Positions 48,554-57,857 of a stretch of 64,000 nucleotides of DNA are shown here, piece by piece. Within the stretch, counting starts at the first letter, position 1. Each line of letters starts with the position of its first letter. This DNA comes from Planctomycetaceae bacterium. GTDB lineage: Bacteria; Planctomycetota; Planctomycetia; Planctomycetales; Planctomycetaceae. A program made the translations under genes and the position numbers. The stretch covers positions 496,001 to 560,000 of the forward strand of contig JAWKUA010000001.1 of NCBI GenBank assembly GCA_041398785.1, read 5' to 3'. A model generated the notes under the pieces. It worked only from the letters and a program-made list of their open reading frames with translations, made no database searches and was not told the origin of the DNA.

Positions 48554-49532
48554 GACGGAGCGCCTGCTGCAGGTCCGGGAGAACCGGAATGCTGAGGCGG
48601 TCGGCCAGCTGATGATTGAGTCGCCGTCGACGCGGAGTGATGTTGTCTTCGTCGGTCACTCCGATCAGTCGACATCGGGGATCTTTTGCCAGACTGTCGG
48701 CATACTGGGGTTGATGCGTGTGATCTCCGGCAACCAGCAACACACCCCAGGGCGGCCTTTGCGCCTGCAGCTTCGATGCGGCGATCGCAGGCTGTTGCCC
48801 CGCATCCGACGGATTCAGCTTTCGCCTTCCGGAGGCGGTTGGCCTCCGTCCGTCAAAACGAATCGACTGGCCCGAACGAAGCGACGCCTGCAAATGTTCG
48901 AAAATTAGTGTCTCCACATCGGAGAGATTCGGTTCCGGCTCATCGTCGTCCGTCCCGAATCCACAATCGTGCTCCCACGACAGAATTCCGCGGTCTCCCC
49001 AGACAATCAACTCGAGCATCGGCTGCGCGGAGATGCAGCAACCCACCGAAACCAAAGCAGACTGGCCGGCTGCAAAGCAGATCAGAGTGCTGATGTGTCC
49101 TGTTTCCACCGCGCCGAACGCCGTCAATCGTTCGGGACGACTGTCGAACCATTCTCCCACGGCGTTAAGGATGCGCGCGGTCAGCCTTTCGATCCGACCA
49201 TGATCGGCGCCCAGTTGTGCCGTCACACGAACGGCCACAGGCCGTCCCGCCTGCCCCGTCTCCAGAGCCGCCAGAACGGTCTGTGACGCAACTTGAAACG
49301 CATTCACAATTCCGCACTCCTCGACGGTTACTGATTTCGTACGTCCCGCCGGGAAGACTGCTGTCGGTCGCACGTGTGACTCACTCGGAAAACGGTAACG
49401 GGAAACCCGCTCCGGATCGAGCGAGAGTCTCGGAGTGTCCGAAGGATCGCCGTCTTTCCGGGTCGACATAAGGTTTCCCCGGAATCGATCCATGCGGCGA
49501 ATGACAAAGTCCCGGGGTTCTGTGTTCACCAT
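48360..49532 (-). CDS. Gfo/Idh/MocA-type protein with extra N-terminal domain (frameshifted at 3' end)
   Basis: The start is set at the ATG 49532; GTG at 49583 is in frame. About 190 residues precede the Rossmann domain and look like a second Gfo/Idh C-terminal-type domain (SALVSVGCCISAQPMLELIVWGDRGILSWEHD). The Rossmann part starts near GVLLVAGDHTHQPQYADSL and includes the HLYLDKPLA loop, where Gfo/Idh enzymes have EKP. The frame is lost near 48380 (one base, after HMWSFA), beyond which it continues in the 47601-48553 frame. It is divergent from the PSD1 operon with only 86 bases between. Probably binds NAD(P); reaction unknown. Confidence 0.65.
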   Translation of the reverse strand: MVNTEPRDFVIRRMDRFRGNLMSTRKDGDPSDTPRLSLDPERVSRYRFPSESHVRPTAVFPAGRTKSVTVEECGIVNAFQVASQTVLAALETGQAGRPVAVRVTAQLGADHGRIERLTARILNAVGEWFDSRPERLTAFGAVETGHISTLICFAAGQSALVSVGCCISAQPMLELIVWGDRGILSWEHDCGFGTDDDEPEPNLSDVETLIFEHLQASLRSGQSIRFDGRRPTASGRRKLNPSDAGQQPAIAASKLQAQRPPWGVLLVAGDHTHQPQYADSLAKDPRCRLIGVTDEDNITPRRRRLNHQLADRLSIPVLPDLQQALRRDDVHIVSICAEPIRRGRIIVQAAQAGKHLYLDKPLAATLEEADAIRDAVRAAGVVSHMWSFAR

Positions 49533-49618
49533 CGTCAATTCATCGATTACAGTGGCGTTCCCTCCTGCGAACGATTTTCGCACGATCCTCCTTCCTGATT
49601 GCTGAGCGGTGCCGAGTC

Positions 49619-52195
49619 ATGGGGCGAATCCGGCCAACAGTTCTCACGGCCCTGATTGTGCTGATGAGTTTCCCGGTGATCGCGTTCGGTGATGCACCAT
49701 CATTTGAAACGGCTGTTCGCCCGATCCTGAAAGCTCACTGCTGGCAGTGTCATGGTGAAGAAGAGGAAATGCAGGGCGGACTGGACGCGCGCCTGGTGCG
49801 ATTTCTTCTGGAGGGCGGCGAATCAGGGCCTGCTGTTGTGCCGGGCGACCACAAGGCGAGTTTGATGTTCCAGCGCATGGCGTCGGGAGAAATGCCGCCC
49901 GGTGAGAAGAAAGTATCGACGGAGGAGCTCGATCAGGTCGCTGGATGGATCGATTCCGGTGCGTCCACGCTGCGTCCGGAACCGGAGGCGCTTGCAACCG
50001 GAGATACATTTACTGAGGAAGAGCGAAATCACTGGTCGTTTCAGCCGATCGCGAAGCAAGTCATTCCGGATGTCGCACGTTCGGAACTCGTGCGAACTCC
50101 CATCGATTCGTTTCTGTTGGCGAAACTCGAAGACCGGAATCTGAGTTTCAGCCCGGAAGCGGACCGTGAAACTTTGCTGCGACGAATCTACTTTGATCTG
50201 ATCGGTTTGCCACCGTCGATTGAGGCAGTGAACACGTTCGTTGCCGACGAGTCCCCCGAAGCCTGGACGAACGTCGTCGACGAATTGCTGAATTCCCCGG
50301 CCTACGGTGAACGCTGGGCTCGGCACTGGCTGGACGTCGCTGGCTACGCTGACAGCGATGGCTATACGACCAGAGACACCGAACGCAAGTGGGCATGGAA
50401 GTATCGCGACTATGTGATTCGTTCGCTGAACGCAGACAAACCGTGGGATCAGTTTCTGATTGAACAGCTTGCGGGTGATGAGCTGTTGACGCCGCCGTAT
50501 CAGGATCTGACGCCGGAGCAGGCCGATCGACTGATCGCCACCGGCTTCCTGCGAATGTGTCCGGATGGCACCGCTGATGGAAGCGTGGATCAGAACACTG
50601 CCCGTAACGACGTGATGGCGGAAGCAATCAAGGTCGCATCGACTTCGCTGTTGGGGCTCACCGTCGGTTGTGCACAGTGTCATGCTCATCGCTACGACCC
50701 GATAAGCCAGGCTGACTACTATCGACTGCGAGCGATCTTTGAGCCGGCGTATGACGTACAGCACTGGCGTGTTCCGAACGGACGCCTCGTGTCACTCTGG
50801 TCTGCGGAAACTCGTGCCGTTGCCGCTGCCGCTGATGCAGAGCTGGCCGACGTGGAAAAACAACGCACCGAAGAACTCGACAGCATTGTCAGTGAAACGT
50901 TCGAACGCGAACTGCTGAAACTTCCTGCCGAACAACAGCCATTGGCTCGCGCGGCGCGGGAGACCGCTTCCGAAAATCGGACGCCGGAACAGAATCAACT
51001 GATCAAAGAGTATCCGTTTCTCAACGTCGATCGCGGTTCCGTGTATCTGTATCTGCCCGATCGCCTGACCGGATTCAAAAAGAAATGGGACGCCCTGATC
51101 GAAGAAACAAAAAAGAAGCGACCCGCCGATGACAATGTGATGTGTCTGAACGAAGTGCCCGGCCAGGTTCCCGTCACAAATCTGTTTTCGCGCGGCGACT
51201 TTCGGCAGCCCCGACAGGAGATTGCGCCGGGTGAGTTGTCTGTGCTGAATGCGAACGGAACGACGTTGCCGGTCAACGCAGAGGACATTCCTACGACGGG
51301 ACGCCGTCTCAGATACGCTCAGCATTTGACCAGCGGCGAACATCCACTGGTGGCGCGCGTGCTGGTGAATCGATTCTGGCTGCATCATTTCGGACAGGGA
51401 CTCGTTTCGACCCCGGGAGATTTCGGGATCAGGGGCGAGCGGCCTTCGCATCCGGAACTGCTCGACTGGCTGGCCCGCGACTTCATGGACAACGGCTGGA
51501 CGCTCAAGCGTCTGCACCGCATGATCGTGACATCCACGGCGTATCGACAGTCATCCGTGCGGCGAGCGGAACTGGATGCTGTCGACGGCGACAACCGATT
51601 GCTGGGACGAATGAATGTCCGGCGACTTGAAGCGGAAGTCTTGCGCGATGCTGTGCTCGCGGTGAGCGGCAGGCTGGTCGAAGCGTCATTCGGGCCCCCT
51701 GTTCCGGTGAGTCCTGATGACGTTGGACAGATTGTGATAGCGGTGGATACTCGCGATTCGGCGGGTCGCCCGACCGGCAAGGTTGAGTCCCTTGGTACCG
51801 CGGAATTCCGTCGCAGCATTTACGTACAGGTTCGGCGGTCGATGCCTCTGGGGATTCTGGAGCCGTTTGACCTGCCGGGAATGACCCCCAACTGTGAAAA
51901 GCGCAATGCCTCGACCAATGCGCCGCAATCACTGTTGATGATGAACAATCCGTTCATCGTTCAGCAGGCGGAGTTGCTCGCGAATCGAATTCGCGAATCC
52001 GTCGGCGCCGATCCGGTGGCTCAGGCAACGCTGGCGTGGCGGCTCGTGTTCAGCAAGACACCGCAAGAGAGTGACGTTCTGGCGGCCGTTGAGTTTCTGA
52101 CACCACCGGAATCGACGGCAGTCGATCAGTCGGCGTCGCTGAATCATTTTTGCCATGCGTTGTTGAGTTCGAATGGGTTCCTCTATGTTGACTAG
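49619..52195 (+). CDS. PSCyt1 / DUF1549 / DUF1553 protein (Planctomycete cytochrome-type)
   Basis: 858 residues, with a signal peptide (MGRIRPTVLTALIVLMSFPV). Residues about 28-110 are a PSCyt1 c-type cytochrome domain with heme motif CWQCH (41-45). DUF1549 follows (about 165-370: IDSFLLAKLEDRNLS, GERWARHWLDVAGYADSDGY), then DUF1553 (about 560-830: HPLVARVLVNRFWLHHFGQGLV, SHPELLDWLARDFM, SLLMMNNPF). The type is abundant in Planctomycetes next to DUF1501 proteins; it is exported and thought to act in carbohydrate or sulfated-polymer breakdown, but the reaction is unproven. It overlaps the DUF1501 gene by 11 bases, so they are an operon. Confidence 0.94.
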   Translation: MGRIRPTVLTALIVLMSFPVIAFGDAPSFETAVRPILKAHCWQCHGEEEEMQGGLDARLVRFLLEGGESGPAVVPGDHKASLMFQRMASGEMPPGEKKVSTEELDQVAGWIDSGASTLRPEPEALATGDTFTEEERNHWSFQPIAKQVIPDVARSELVRTPIDSFLLAKLEDRNLSFSPEADRETLLRRIYFDLIGLPPSIEAVNTFVADESPEAWTNVVDELLNSPAYGERWARHWLDVAGYADSDGYTTRDTERKWAWKYRDYVIRSLNADKPWDQFLIEQLAGDELLTPPYQDLTPEQADRLIATGFLRMCPDGTADGSVDQNTARNDVMAEAIKVASTSLLGLTVGCAQCHAHRYDPISQADYYRLRAIFEPAYDVQHWRVPNGRLVSLWSAETRAVAAAADAELADVEKQRTEELDSIVSETFERELLKLPAEQQPLARAARETASENRTPEQNQLIKEYPFLNVDRGSVYLYLPDRLTGFKKKWDALIEETKKKRPADDNVMCLNEVPGQVPVTNLFSRGDFRQPRQEIAPGELSVLNANGTTLPVNAEDIPTTGRRLRYAQHLTSGEHPLVARVLVNRFWLHHFGQGLVSTPGDFGIRGERPSHPELLDWLARDFMDNGWTLKRLHRMIVTSTAYRQSSVRRAELDAVDGDNRLLGRMNVRRLEAEVLRDAVLAVSGRLVEASFGPPVPVSPDDVGQIVIAVDTRDSAGRPTGKVESLGTAEFRRSIYVQVRRSMPLGILEPFDLPGMTPNCEKRNASTNAPQSLLMMNNPFIVQQAELLANRIRESVGADPVAQATLAWRLVFSKTPQESDVLAAVEFLTPPESTAVDQSASLNHFCHALLSSNGFLYVD

Positions 52196-53633
52196 CACAC
52201 GACGGCACTGGTTTGGGCAGCAGGCTTTGGGGCTCAGCAGCCTCGCGTTCGCCTGGTTGAGACAGCAGGAACTGCATGCCTCCCCGCCAAAGCCGCAACT
52301 GGAACCATTGACGTTTGATCTGACGCCGAAACCGCCCGCTGCGCAGGCTCAGGCGACGGCCATGATTTCGATGTTCATGCAGGGCGGTCCGAGCCACATC
52401 GATCTGTTCGACCCGAAACCGGAACTCAACCGGCGACACCTGCAGTCGTTTACGGGCGAGATTAAATACGACAACGCCGGTGAAGCCAGCAGCAAACTCT
52501 TCGGTTGTCCGTGGCGATTTCGAAAACACGGCGAATGCGGCATGGATCTGAGCGAACTCGTGCCGCATCTGGGTTCGGTCGCCGATGACATTTGTCTGAT
52601 CCGATCGATGCATACCGGAGTCAACAATCACGGAGAATCCATCAACGCCCTGAATACCGGCCGACAACAGGCGGGAAGACCATCCCTGGGTGCATGGATG
52701 TCGTACGGTCTTGGCAGCGATCGCGCCAGTCTGCCGGCGTTCATGGTGCTCACCGATCCGTCCGGGCTTCCTGTACTTGGCGTCGAAAACTGGCAGAACG
52801 GATGGCTGCCTTCCATTTATCAGGGCACCGTCGTTCGTTCTCAGGAACCGCGCATTCTGAATCTGAATGCCCCGGCGTCTTTCAGCGCTGCCGACCAGAA
52901 GCGGATGCTGAGTTATCTGCGACGCGTTAATGAGGCTCATCTTGAACGGCATCCGGGAGAACACGATCTTTCCGCGCGGATGCAGAGCTATGAACTGGCG
53001 GCTGGTATGCAGGTGGCGGCCAGCGAGGCGATGGATATTTCCGGCGAGTCCGAGTCGACTCACAAACTCTACGGGATCGACAACAAGGTGACGCAGGAAT
53101 ACGGAACTCGCTGCCTGATCGCCCGTCGGCTTGTGGAACGCGGCGTTCGCTTTGTGCAGCTGCATACGGGCAACCAGACCTGGGATCACCATGGCGGTAT
53201 CGTCCAAGCGCTGCCAAATGTTTGCGCCCGAACTGATCAACCGGCGGCGGCGCTCGTGCAGGATCTGAAACAGCGCGGCCTTCTCGATTCAACGCTGGTT
53301 CACTGGGGCGGCGAAATGGGCCGTCTTCCGGTCATTCAGAACGAAAAGAACATCGGACGTGATCACAATACTTACGGCTTCAGCATGTGGCTGGCCGGCG
53401 GCGGAATCAGAGGCGGGTGCATCCACGGCGAGACGGATGAACTGGGCCATCAAGCTGTCACGGATGTCGTGAACCACTTCGACTATCACGCGACTCTGAT
53501 GCATCTGTTTGGGCTGAACAACGATCGTCTTTCGATTCGTCGCCCGACGGGTGTTGGCAGTCTGCTCGATGACCAGCCTGGTCAGATTGTTGCTGGAATC
53601 CTGAAACGTCCACCGGAAGATGCCGTCGGCTAA
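52185..53633 (+). CDS. DUF1501 domain protein
   Basis: 482 residues from the ATG at 52185; an ATG at 52173 is also in frame. MLTSTRRHWFGQQALGLSSL is a twin-arginine-like export signal. The body matches DUF1501, a sulfatase/alkaline-phosphatase-fold family: FMQGGPSHIDLFDPKP near residue 65, RSMHTGVNNHGESINALNTGRQ, and NTYGFSMWLAGGGIRGGCIHGETDELGHQ near the end with several His/Asp metal-type residues. Probably works in the periplasm with the preceding protein, with which it overlaps by 11 bases. Confidence 0.93.
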   Translation: MLTSTRRHWFGQQALGLSSLAFAWLRQQELHASPPKPQLEPLTFDLTPKPPAAQAQATAMISMFMQGGPSHIDLFDPKPELNRRHLQSFTGEIKYDNAGEASSKLFGCPWRFRKHGECGMDLSELVPHLGSVADDICLIRSMHTGVNNHGESINALNTGRQQAGRPSLGAWMSYGLGSDRASLPAFMVLTDPSGLPVLGVENWQNGWLPSIYQGTVVRSQEPRILNLNAPASFSAADQKRMLSYLRRVNEAHLERHPGEHDLSARMQSYELAAGMQVAASEAMDISGESESTHKLYGIDNKVTQEYGTRCLIARRLVERGVRFVQLHTGNQTWDHHGGIVQALPNVCARTDQPAAALVQDLKQRGLLDSTLVHWGGEMGRLPVIQNEKNIGRDHNTYGFSMWLAGGGIRGGCIHGETDELGHQAVTDVVNHFDYHATLMHLFGLNNDRLSIRRPTGVGSLLDDQPGQIVAGILKRPPEDAVG

Positions 53634-53808
53634 GAAAACTGCCCGACCGCCGCGACTTGGTAGTGCGGCAGATGAGAATTTACCCGCCGGGGGCTAACCC
53701 CGGTTCTCTGCGAACACAACTGCGGCTAACGCCCTGCGGCTAAGTTGGACACCGGTATCTTATTTGCGATGGTCCTTGGGCGGTTGGCGAGATCGGGCAA
53801 GAGATCGG

Positions 53809-54012
53809 CTACGACCTTGCACTGAGCGCTTTGGCGAAGATGACCGTTGCCGACGCCGGTGTGATGAACTGCTGATAAACAGACGCCTGTCCGTCGTCTT
53901 CCATAAATTTGCGGATCGTACTGAGTGCCCGATCGATGAAACGGCTGTCTTCCGTGATGCCCTTGCCGAAGGTCACACACGAATAGAGCGACGCCGTGTT
54001 GCTCAGCAGCAC
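53809..54012 (-). pseudogene. DUF6933-like fragment
   Basis: 67 residues from a GTG at 54012, or a little longer upstream (ADWSCHLSFADRTQYVLLSNTASLYS). The W-x-L-x-x-A-D-R-x-Q-Y-V-L-L-x-N-x-x-S-L-Y-S pattern recalls DUF6933-type small proteins of mobile regions, with the N-terminus missing. It directly follows the truncated integrase and overlaps its end in another frame. Low-confidence family assignment; the truncated nature is clear. Confidence 0.35.
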
Positions 54013-54067
54013 GTACTGGGTGCGGTCGGCAAAAGACAGATGACACGACCAGTCAGCATACGAATTG

Positions 54068-54583
54068 TCATTCCGCCCGGTTCCACAGTGAACGCAAGGT
54101 GGAAATTTCCATCCGAATCGTCACGGCACTGACTTTCCGGCCTCGCTTGCCCGGCTGCTTCGATCGTTGCGTCACGTAGCGCTGAAGTTCAGACGTACGA
54201 ATCGTGCGAGGTACTGTGCGTTCGCCAGGGATGCGGCAGCCGTGCCGCATATGAACACCGATGACCTTGAGCGTCGTGTCTTCGAGTGACCCGTCAGGCG
54301 TCTCCTGCTGATATTCCCTGAACAGGTCCTTCAGGCGAATCGTCGATGCGATCTGTGGCTTCTGCTTCAGGTTGCCGTCGGACATCAGGTACGTCGGAAT
54401 GTCGACATCATCCGGAAGCTCAAGCCGACCGGCCCCGATGAGCCGGATATTCTCTTCGACGTGGCAAGCGGCGGCATCCGCCTTGCGATTGTGTTTTGTC
54501 TTAAGCGAACGCTTGTATCGCTTTCCGCCAAAGCGAAACGCGATGTGATAATTGCCGCTGCGATCCTGCTGAATCGAAGCCAT
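54068..54583 (-). pseudogene. tyrosine recombinase/integrase fragment (N-terminal half only)
   Basis: 171 residues: MASIQQDRSGNYHIAFRFGGKRYKRSLKT is an AP2-like/arm-binding N-terminus, and the rest is a core-binding helical domain (TIRLKDLFREYQQET, VSAVTIRMEISTLRSLWNRAE). The catalytic C-terminal domain with the R-H-x-x-R-Y residues is absent. It lies 252 bases from the 3' end of tRNA-Arg(TCT), the usual site for such enzymes, and is followed by another truncated gene. It is therefore a remnant of an integrated element and not expected to be active. Confidence 0.75.
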
Positions 54584-54835
54584 TGATGAGTCTCCTCAGA
54601 CCTTCGATGAAGGATAGAGATGACTCAGCAAGCGTCGTAGCCATGCAGATTCAACGGTCTTGCAACGCTTTGCCAACCTTTCGTGTGACAATGCAACGGT
54701 GTCGCACCGGGAATTCAACCAGTGTCACTGAAATGTCACTGATTCCATTTCTTACAAAAAAAGAGTTGGAATCAGTACTGTTGCAACTCTTTTCGCAGTC
54801 CGCACTGAAGTCCATCTGAAGTCCGGAAAACAGAC

Positions 54836-54909
<74 letters not shown>

Positions 54910-55119
54910 TTGTGTTGATTTTGATGGCGGAAGTATCCGTGCCAGACCGTGACCGTTCAAGGGCTGTGCGTGCGGCTGGCGTCGTTCGCGGCTTTCACAG
55001 CAACGACGGGAAAGCATGGCACGCCCGGAAGTCAGACCTTTTCCGGAGGACAGACACTCGGACATCCGCAAAGGTTCCTTCGCCGTCGAATGAGCGCGGG
55101 GCCGTGGATGTGGTTCCCT

Positions 55120-56793
55120 TTATTCGTCGGTGACGCATCCTTCCGACGCTGACTTGACGTTTTTGATGTACTTGAACAGCGTGCCGCGATTGGCCTTGAA
55201 CGGCGGAGCGGTCCATGCAGCCCGGCGTTTTTTCATTTCATCCTCGGAGACGTCCACATTGATTTCGTTTGCTTCGGCGTCGATGGTGATCGTGTCGCCG
55301 TTTTGAATCAGCGCGACCGGACCTCCGACCTGTGCTTCTGGAGTGATGTGGCCAACAATGAAGCCGTGAGAACCGCCGCTGAAGCGACCGTCGGTCATCA
55401 GCGCCACATCGCTGCCCAGTCCGGCGCCCATGATCGCGGAAGTGGGAGTCAGCATTTCCGGCATTCCGGGTCCTCCCTGCGGTCCTTCGTATCGAATGAT
55501 GACGACGTCGCCTTTGGTGATCTCGCCGTTTTCCAGCCCCTTCAGCATGTCTTCTTCAGAATCGTAAACGCGGGCGGTGCCGGAGAACTTCACGCCTTCC
55601 TTTCCCGTGATTTTGGCGACGGCACCGTCGGGGGCCACGTTGCCTCGCAGGATTCGCAGGTGTCCCGTCTTCTTGATCGGGTTTTCCAGGGGACGAATGA
55701 TGTCCTGACCTTGCTTCAGACCGGGCACGTCAGCGAGGTTTTCCGCAAGCGTCTTTCCGGTGACGGTCAGGCAGTCGCCCTTCAGAAGTCCGTTTTCCAG
55801 CAGGTATTTCAGGACGGCCGGAGTGCCGCCGACGGCGTGCAGGTCTTCCATCACATAGCGGCCGCTGGGTTTCAGGTCCGCGATGAACGGAATGCGGTCG
55901 CTGACCTTCTGGAAGTCGTCGATGGTCAGCGGAACGTCCACTGCGCGAGCCATCGCGATCAGATGCAGAACGGCGTTGGTGGAACCGCCCAGGGCCATGA
56001 CGGTCACCATCGCGTTTTCGAAGGCATCACGCGTCATGATGTCGCGCGGCTTGATGTCGCGTTCCAGCAGGATGCGAATGGCCTTGCCGGCATTCAGACA
56101 CTCCTGCAGCTTGTCCGGATCTTCAGCGGGGATTGACGAACTGTACGGCAGGCTCATGCCCATCGCTTCGATCGCGGATGCCATCGTGTTGGCCGTGTAC
56201 ATGCCGCCGCAGGCTCCGGCGCCGGGGCAGCTTTTGCGAACGATCTGTTCGCGTTCGTCGTCGGAAATGGACTTCGCCAGATATTCGCCGTACGACTGAA
56301 ATGCGGAAACGATGTCAAGCTTCTCGCCCTTCGCGCCGCAGCCGGCTCGAATGGTGCCGCCGTAGATCATGATGGACGGGCGGTTGAGCCGACCCATCGC
56401 GATCAGGCATCCGGGCATATTCTTGTCGCAGCCGGGCAGCGAAATGTTGGCGTCGTACCACTGGCCTCCCATGACGGTTTCGATGGAATCGGCGATCAGA
56501 TCCCGCGACTGCAGGGAATAGCTCATTCCCTCGGTTCCCATGGAAATGCCGTCGCTGACACCGATGGTGTTGAATCTCATGCCGACCATCCCGGCCGCGT
56601 CGACGCCTTCCTTCACCTTCGCCGCCAGATCCAGCAGGTGCATGTTGCAACTGTTGCCTTCGTACCAGACGCTGGCAATGCCGACCTGCGGCTTGTTCAT
56701 GTCTTCGGCGGTCAGCCCCGTGGCGTAGAGCATTGCCTGAGATGCTCCCTGAGATCGTGGCTGCGTGATTCGGCTGCTGAATTTGTTGAGCAT
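55120..56793 (-). CDS. ilvD: dihydroxy-acid dehydratase
   Basis: 557 residues. Third common enzyme of branched-chain amino acid synthesis: it dehydrates 2,3-dihydroxy acids to 2-keto acids using an Fe-S cluster. Cluster and Mg ligands are seen at GNSCNMH (46-52), GCDKNMPGC (after NISLP) and CPGAGACGGMYTANTMA. GFIVGHITPEAQVGGP near the C-terminus is typical. No other ilv gene is adjacent; ilvB is 34 kb away. Start at ATG 56793. Confidence 0.96.
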   Translation of the reverse strand: MLNKFSSRITQPRSQGASQAMLYATGLTAEDMNKPQVGIASVWYEGNSCNMHLLDLAAKVKEGVDAAGMVGMRFNTIGVSDGISMGTEGMSYSLQSRDLIADSIETVMGGQWYDANISLPGCDKNMPGCLIAMGRLNRPSIMIYGGTIRAGCGAKGEKLDIVSAFQSYGEYLAKSISDDEREQIVRKSCPGAGACGGMYTANTMASAIEAMGMSLPYSSSIPAEDPDKLQECLNAGKAIRILLERDIKPRDIMTRDAFENAMVTVMALGGSTNAVLHLIAMARAVDVPLTIDDFQKVSDRIPFIADLKPSGRYVMEDLHAVGGTPAVLKYLLENGLLKGDCLTVTGKTLAENLADVPGLKQGQDIIRPLENPIKKTGHLRILRGNVAPDGAVAKITGKEGVKFSGTARVYDSEEDMLKGLENGEITKGDVVIIRYEGPQGGPGMPEMLTPTSAIMGAGLGSDVALMTDGRFSGGSHGFIVGHITPEAQVGGPVALIQNGDTITIDAEANEINVDVSEDEMKKRRAAWTAPPFKANRGTLFKYIKNVKSASEGCVTDE

Positions 56794-57157
56794 GGCTTAC
56801 TGTGTGCTTCGGATCGTGAGTGAAGTGTCGGTGAACAGGAAAGTCGCGCGAGGTAAGTGCGTCGCGCTGATTTTTTGATTGACAACTGCGGCGAGGGAAC
56901 CGTGCCGCAGTCAGTCGGGCGACGCAGAATAGCAATGCGGTCGAGGGTTCTCGACCGATTGCCGGTGGTTTCCTGCGATGCCGTGCGTCTCCTGCAGATT
57001 GACGGGCCGGGAGAATCCACCGGCACAGCGAATGGTCGCACGGAGCATCCCGGCGTGTCGCGGGTTCCTTGCAGTCCTGCGGCCGAACGTGTCTACTCAC
57101 ACGATCCGCCTCAATTCCCGAAAAGTCCGACGCTCCTTGAATTCAGGATTCCGCGCC
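56794..57157. other. divergent intergenic region upstream of ilvD
   Basis: 364 bases between ilvD and the secreted concanavalin-like gene, transcribed apart. No gene is supported here. Promoters for both genes and any ilvD regulation should lie in this stretch; no leader peptide or riboswitch structure was recognised. Confidence 0.4.
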
Positions 57158-57856
57158 ATGACGATGCCTCGATGCCTGTCCTGCCGCCTGCTGTTGCCCG
57201 CACTGTGTTTCGCTGCGTTGAACGCTGCGGCAACGCTGACCGCCTCTGACCCGCCGGAGGGCATGAAGCGGGTTTTTCACGCGGATTTCGAAGACGGTGG
57301 TGCAAAACAGTTTCAACCGACCGACGATACCGCCTGGACGGTCATCGAACAGGACGGTAATCACGTGTATTCACTCACGAAGAAGAACAGTGATTTCGAG
57401 CCGCCGGTGAGGTCGCCGTTCAATCGGTCGCTGGTAAAGGATGTCAAGGTCGGCAGCTTTGTCATGGACGTGAAGCTGCAGTCCACGATCCCCGACTACG
57501 GCCATCGCGACTTGTGCCTGTTCTTCGGGTATCAGGACGATTCACACCTCTACTATGTGCATTTGGGCAAGGAAACCGATGATCACGCGAATCAGATCTT
57601 CATCGTCAACGACGCTCCGCGCGTGAAGATTTCGACAAAGACAACGGCGGGCACTCCCTGGAATGATGACTGGCATCACGCGCGAATTGATCGTGACGTT
57701 GAATCCGGCAGCATCAAGGTCTATTTCGACGACATGGAGACTCCGGTCATGACCGCCAAGGACAGAACGTTCGGCACGGGCCGGTTCGGCGTCGGTTCCT
57801 TCGACGATACCGGTAACTTTGACGAGATCGCTGTCTACGTTCCCGCGGACGAATAG
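57158..57856 (+). CDS. secreted concanavalin/laminin-G-like (DUF1080-like) protein
   Basis: 232 residues from the ATG at 57158. The signal peptide covers MTMPRCLSCRLLLPALCFAALNAAATLTA. The remainder is a jelly-roll domain of the DUF1080/3-keto-disaccharide-hydrolase fold: FHADFEDGGAKQF, GSFVMDVKLQSTIPDYGHRDLCLFFGYQDDSHLYYVHLG, DDWHHARIDRDVESGSIKVYFDD and FGVGSFDDTGNFDEIAVY. Such domains bind or act on carbohydrate. The gene ends one base before the alcohol dehydrogenase GTG start, so they are co-translated. Confidence 0.82.
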   Translation: MTMPRCLSCRLLLPALCFAALNAAATLTASDPPEGMKRVFHADFEDGGAKQFQPTDDTAWTVIEQDGNHVYSLTKKNSDFEPPVRSPFNRSLVKDVKVGSFVMDVKLQSTIPDYGHRDLCLFFGYQDDSHLYYVHLGKETDDHANQIFIVNDAPRVKISTKTTAGTPWNDDWHHARIDRDVESGSIKVYFDDMETPVMTAKDRTFGTGRFGVGSFDDTGNFDEIAVYVPADE

Positions 57857-57857
57857 A

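Noticed and set aside
55303..56136. Plus-strand open frame of 277 codons
   Set aside because: Antisense to ilvD, composition follows the reversed codons of that gene.
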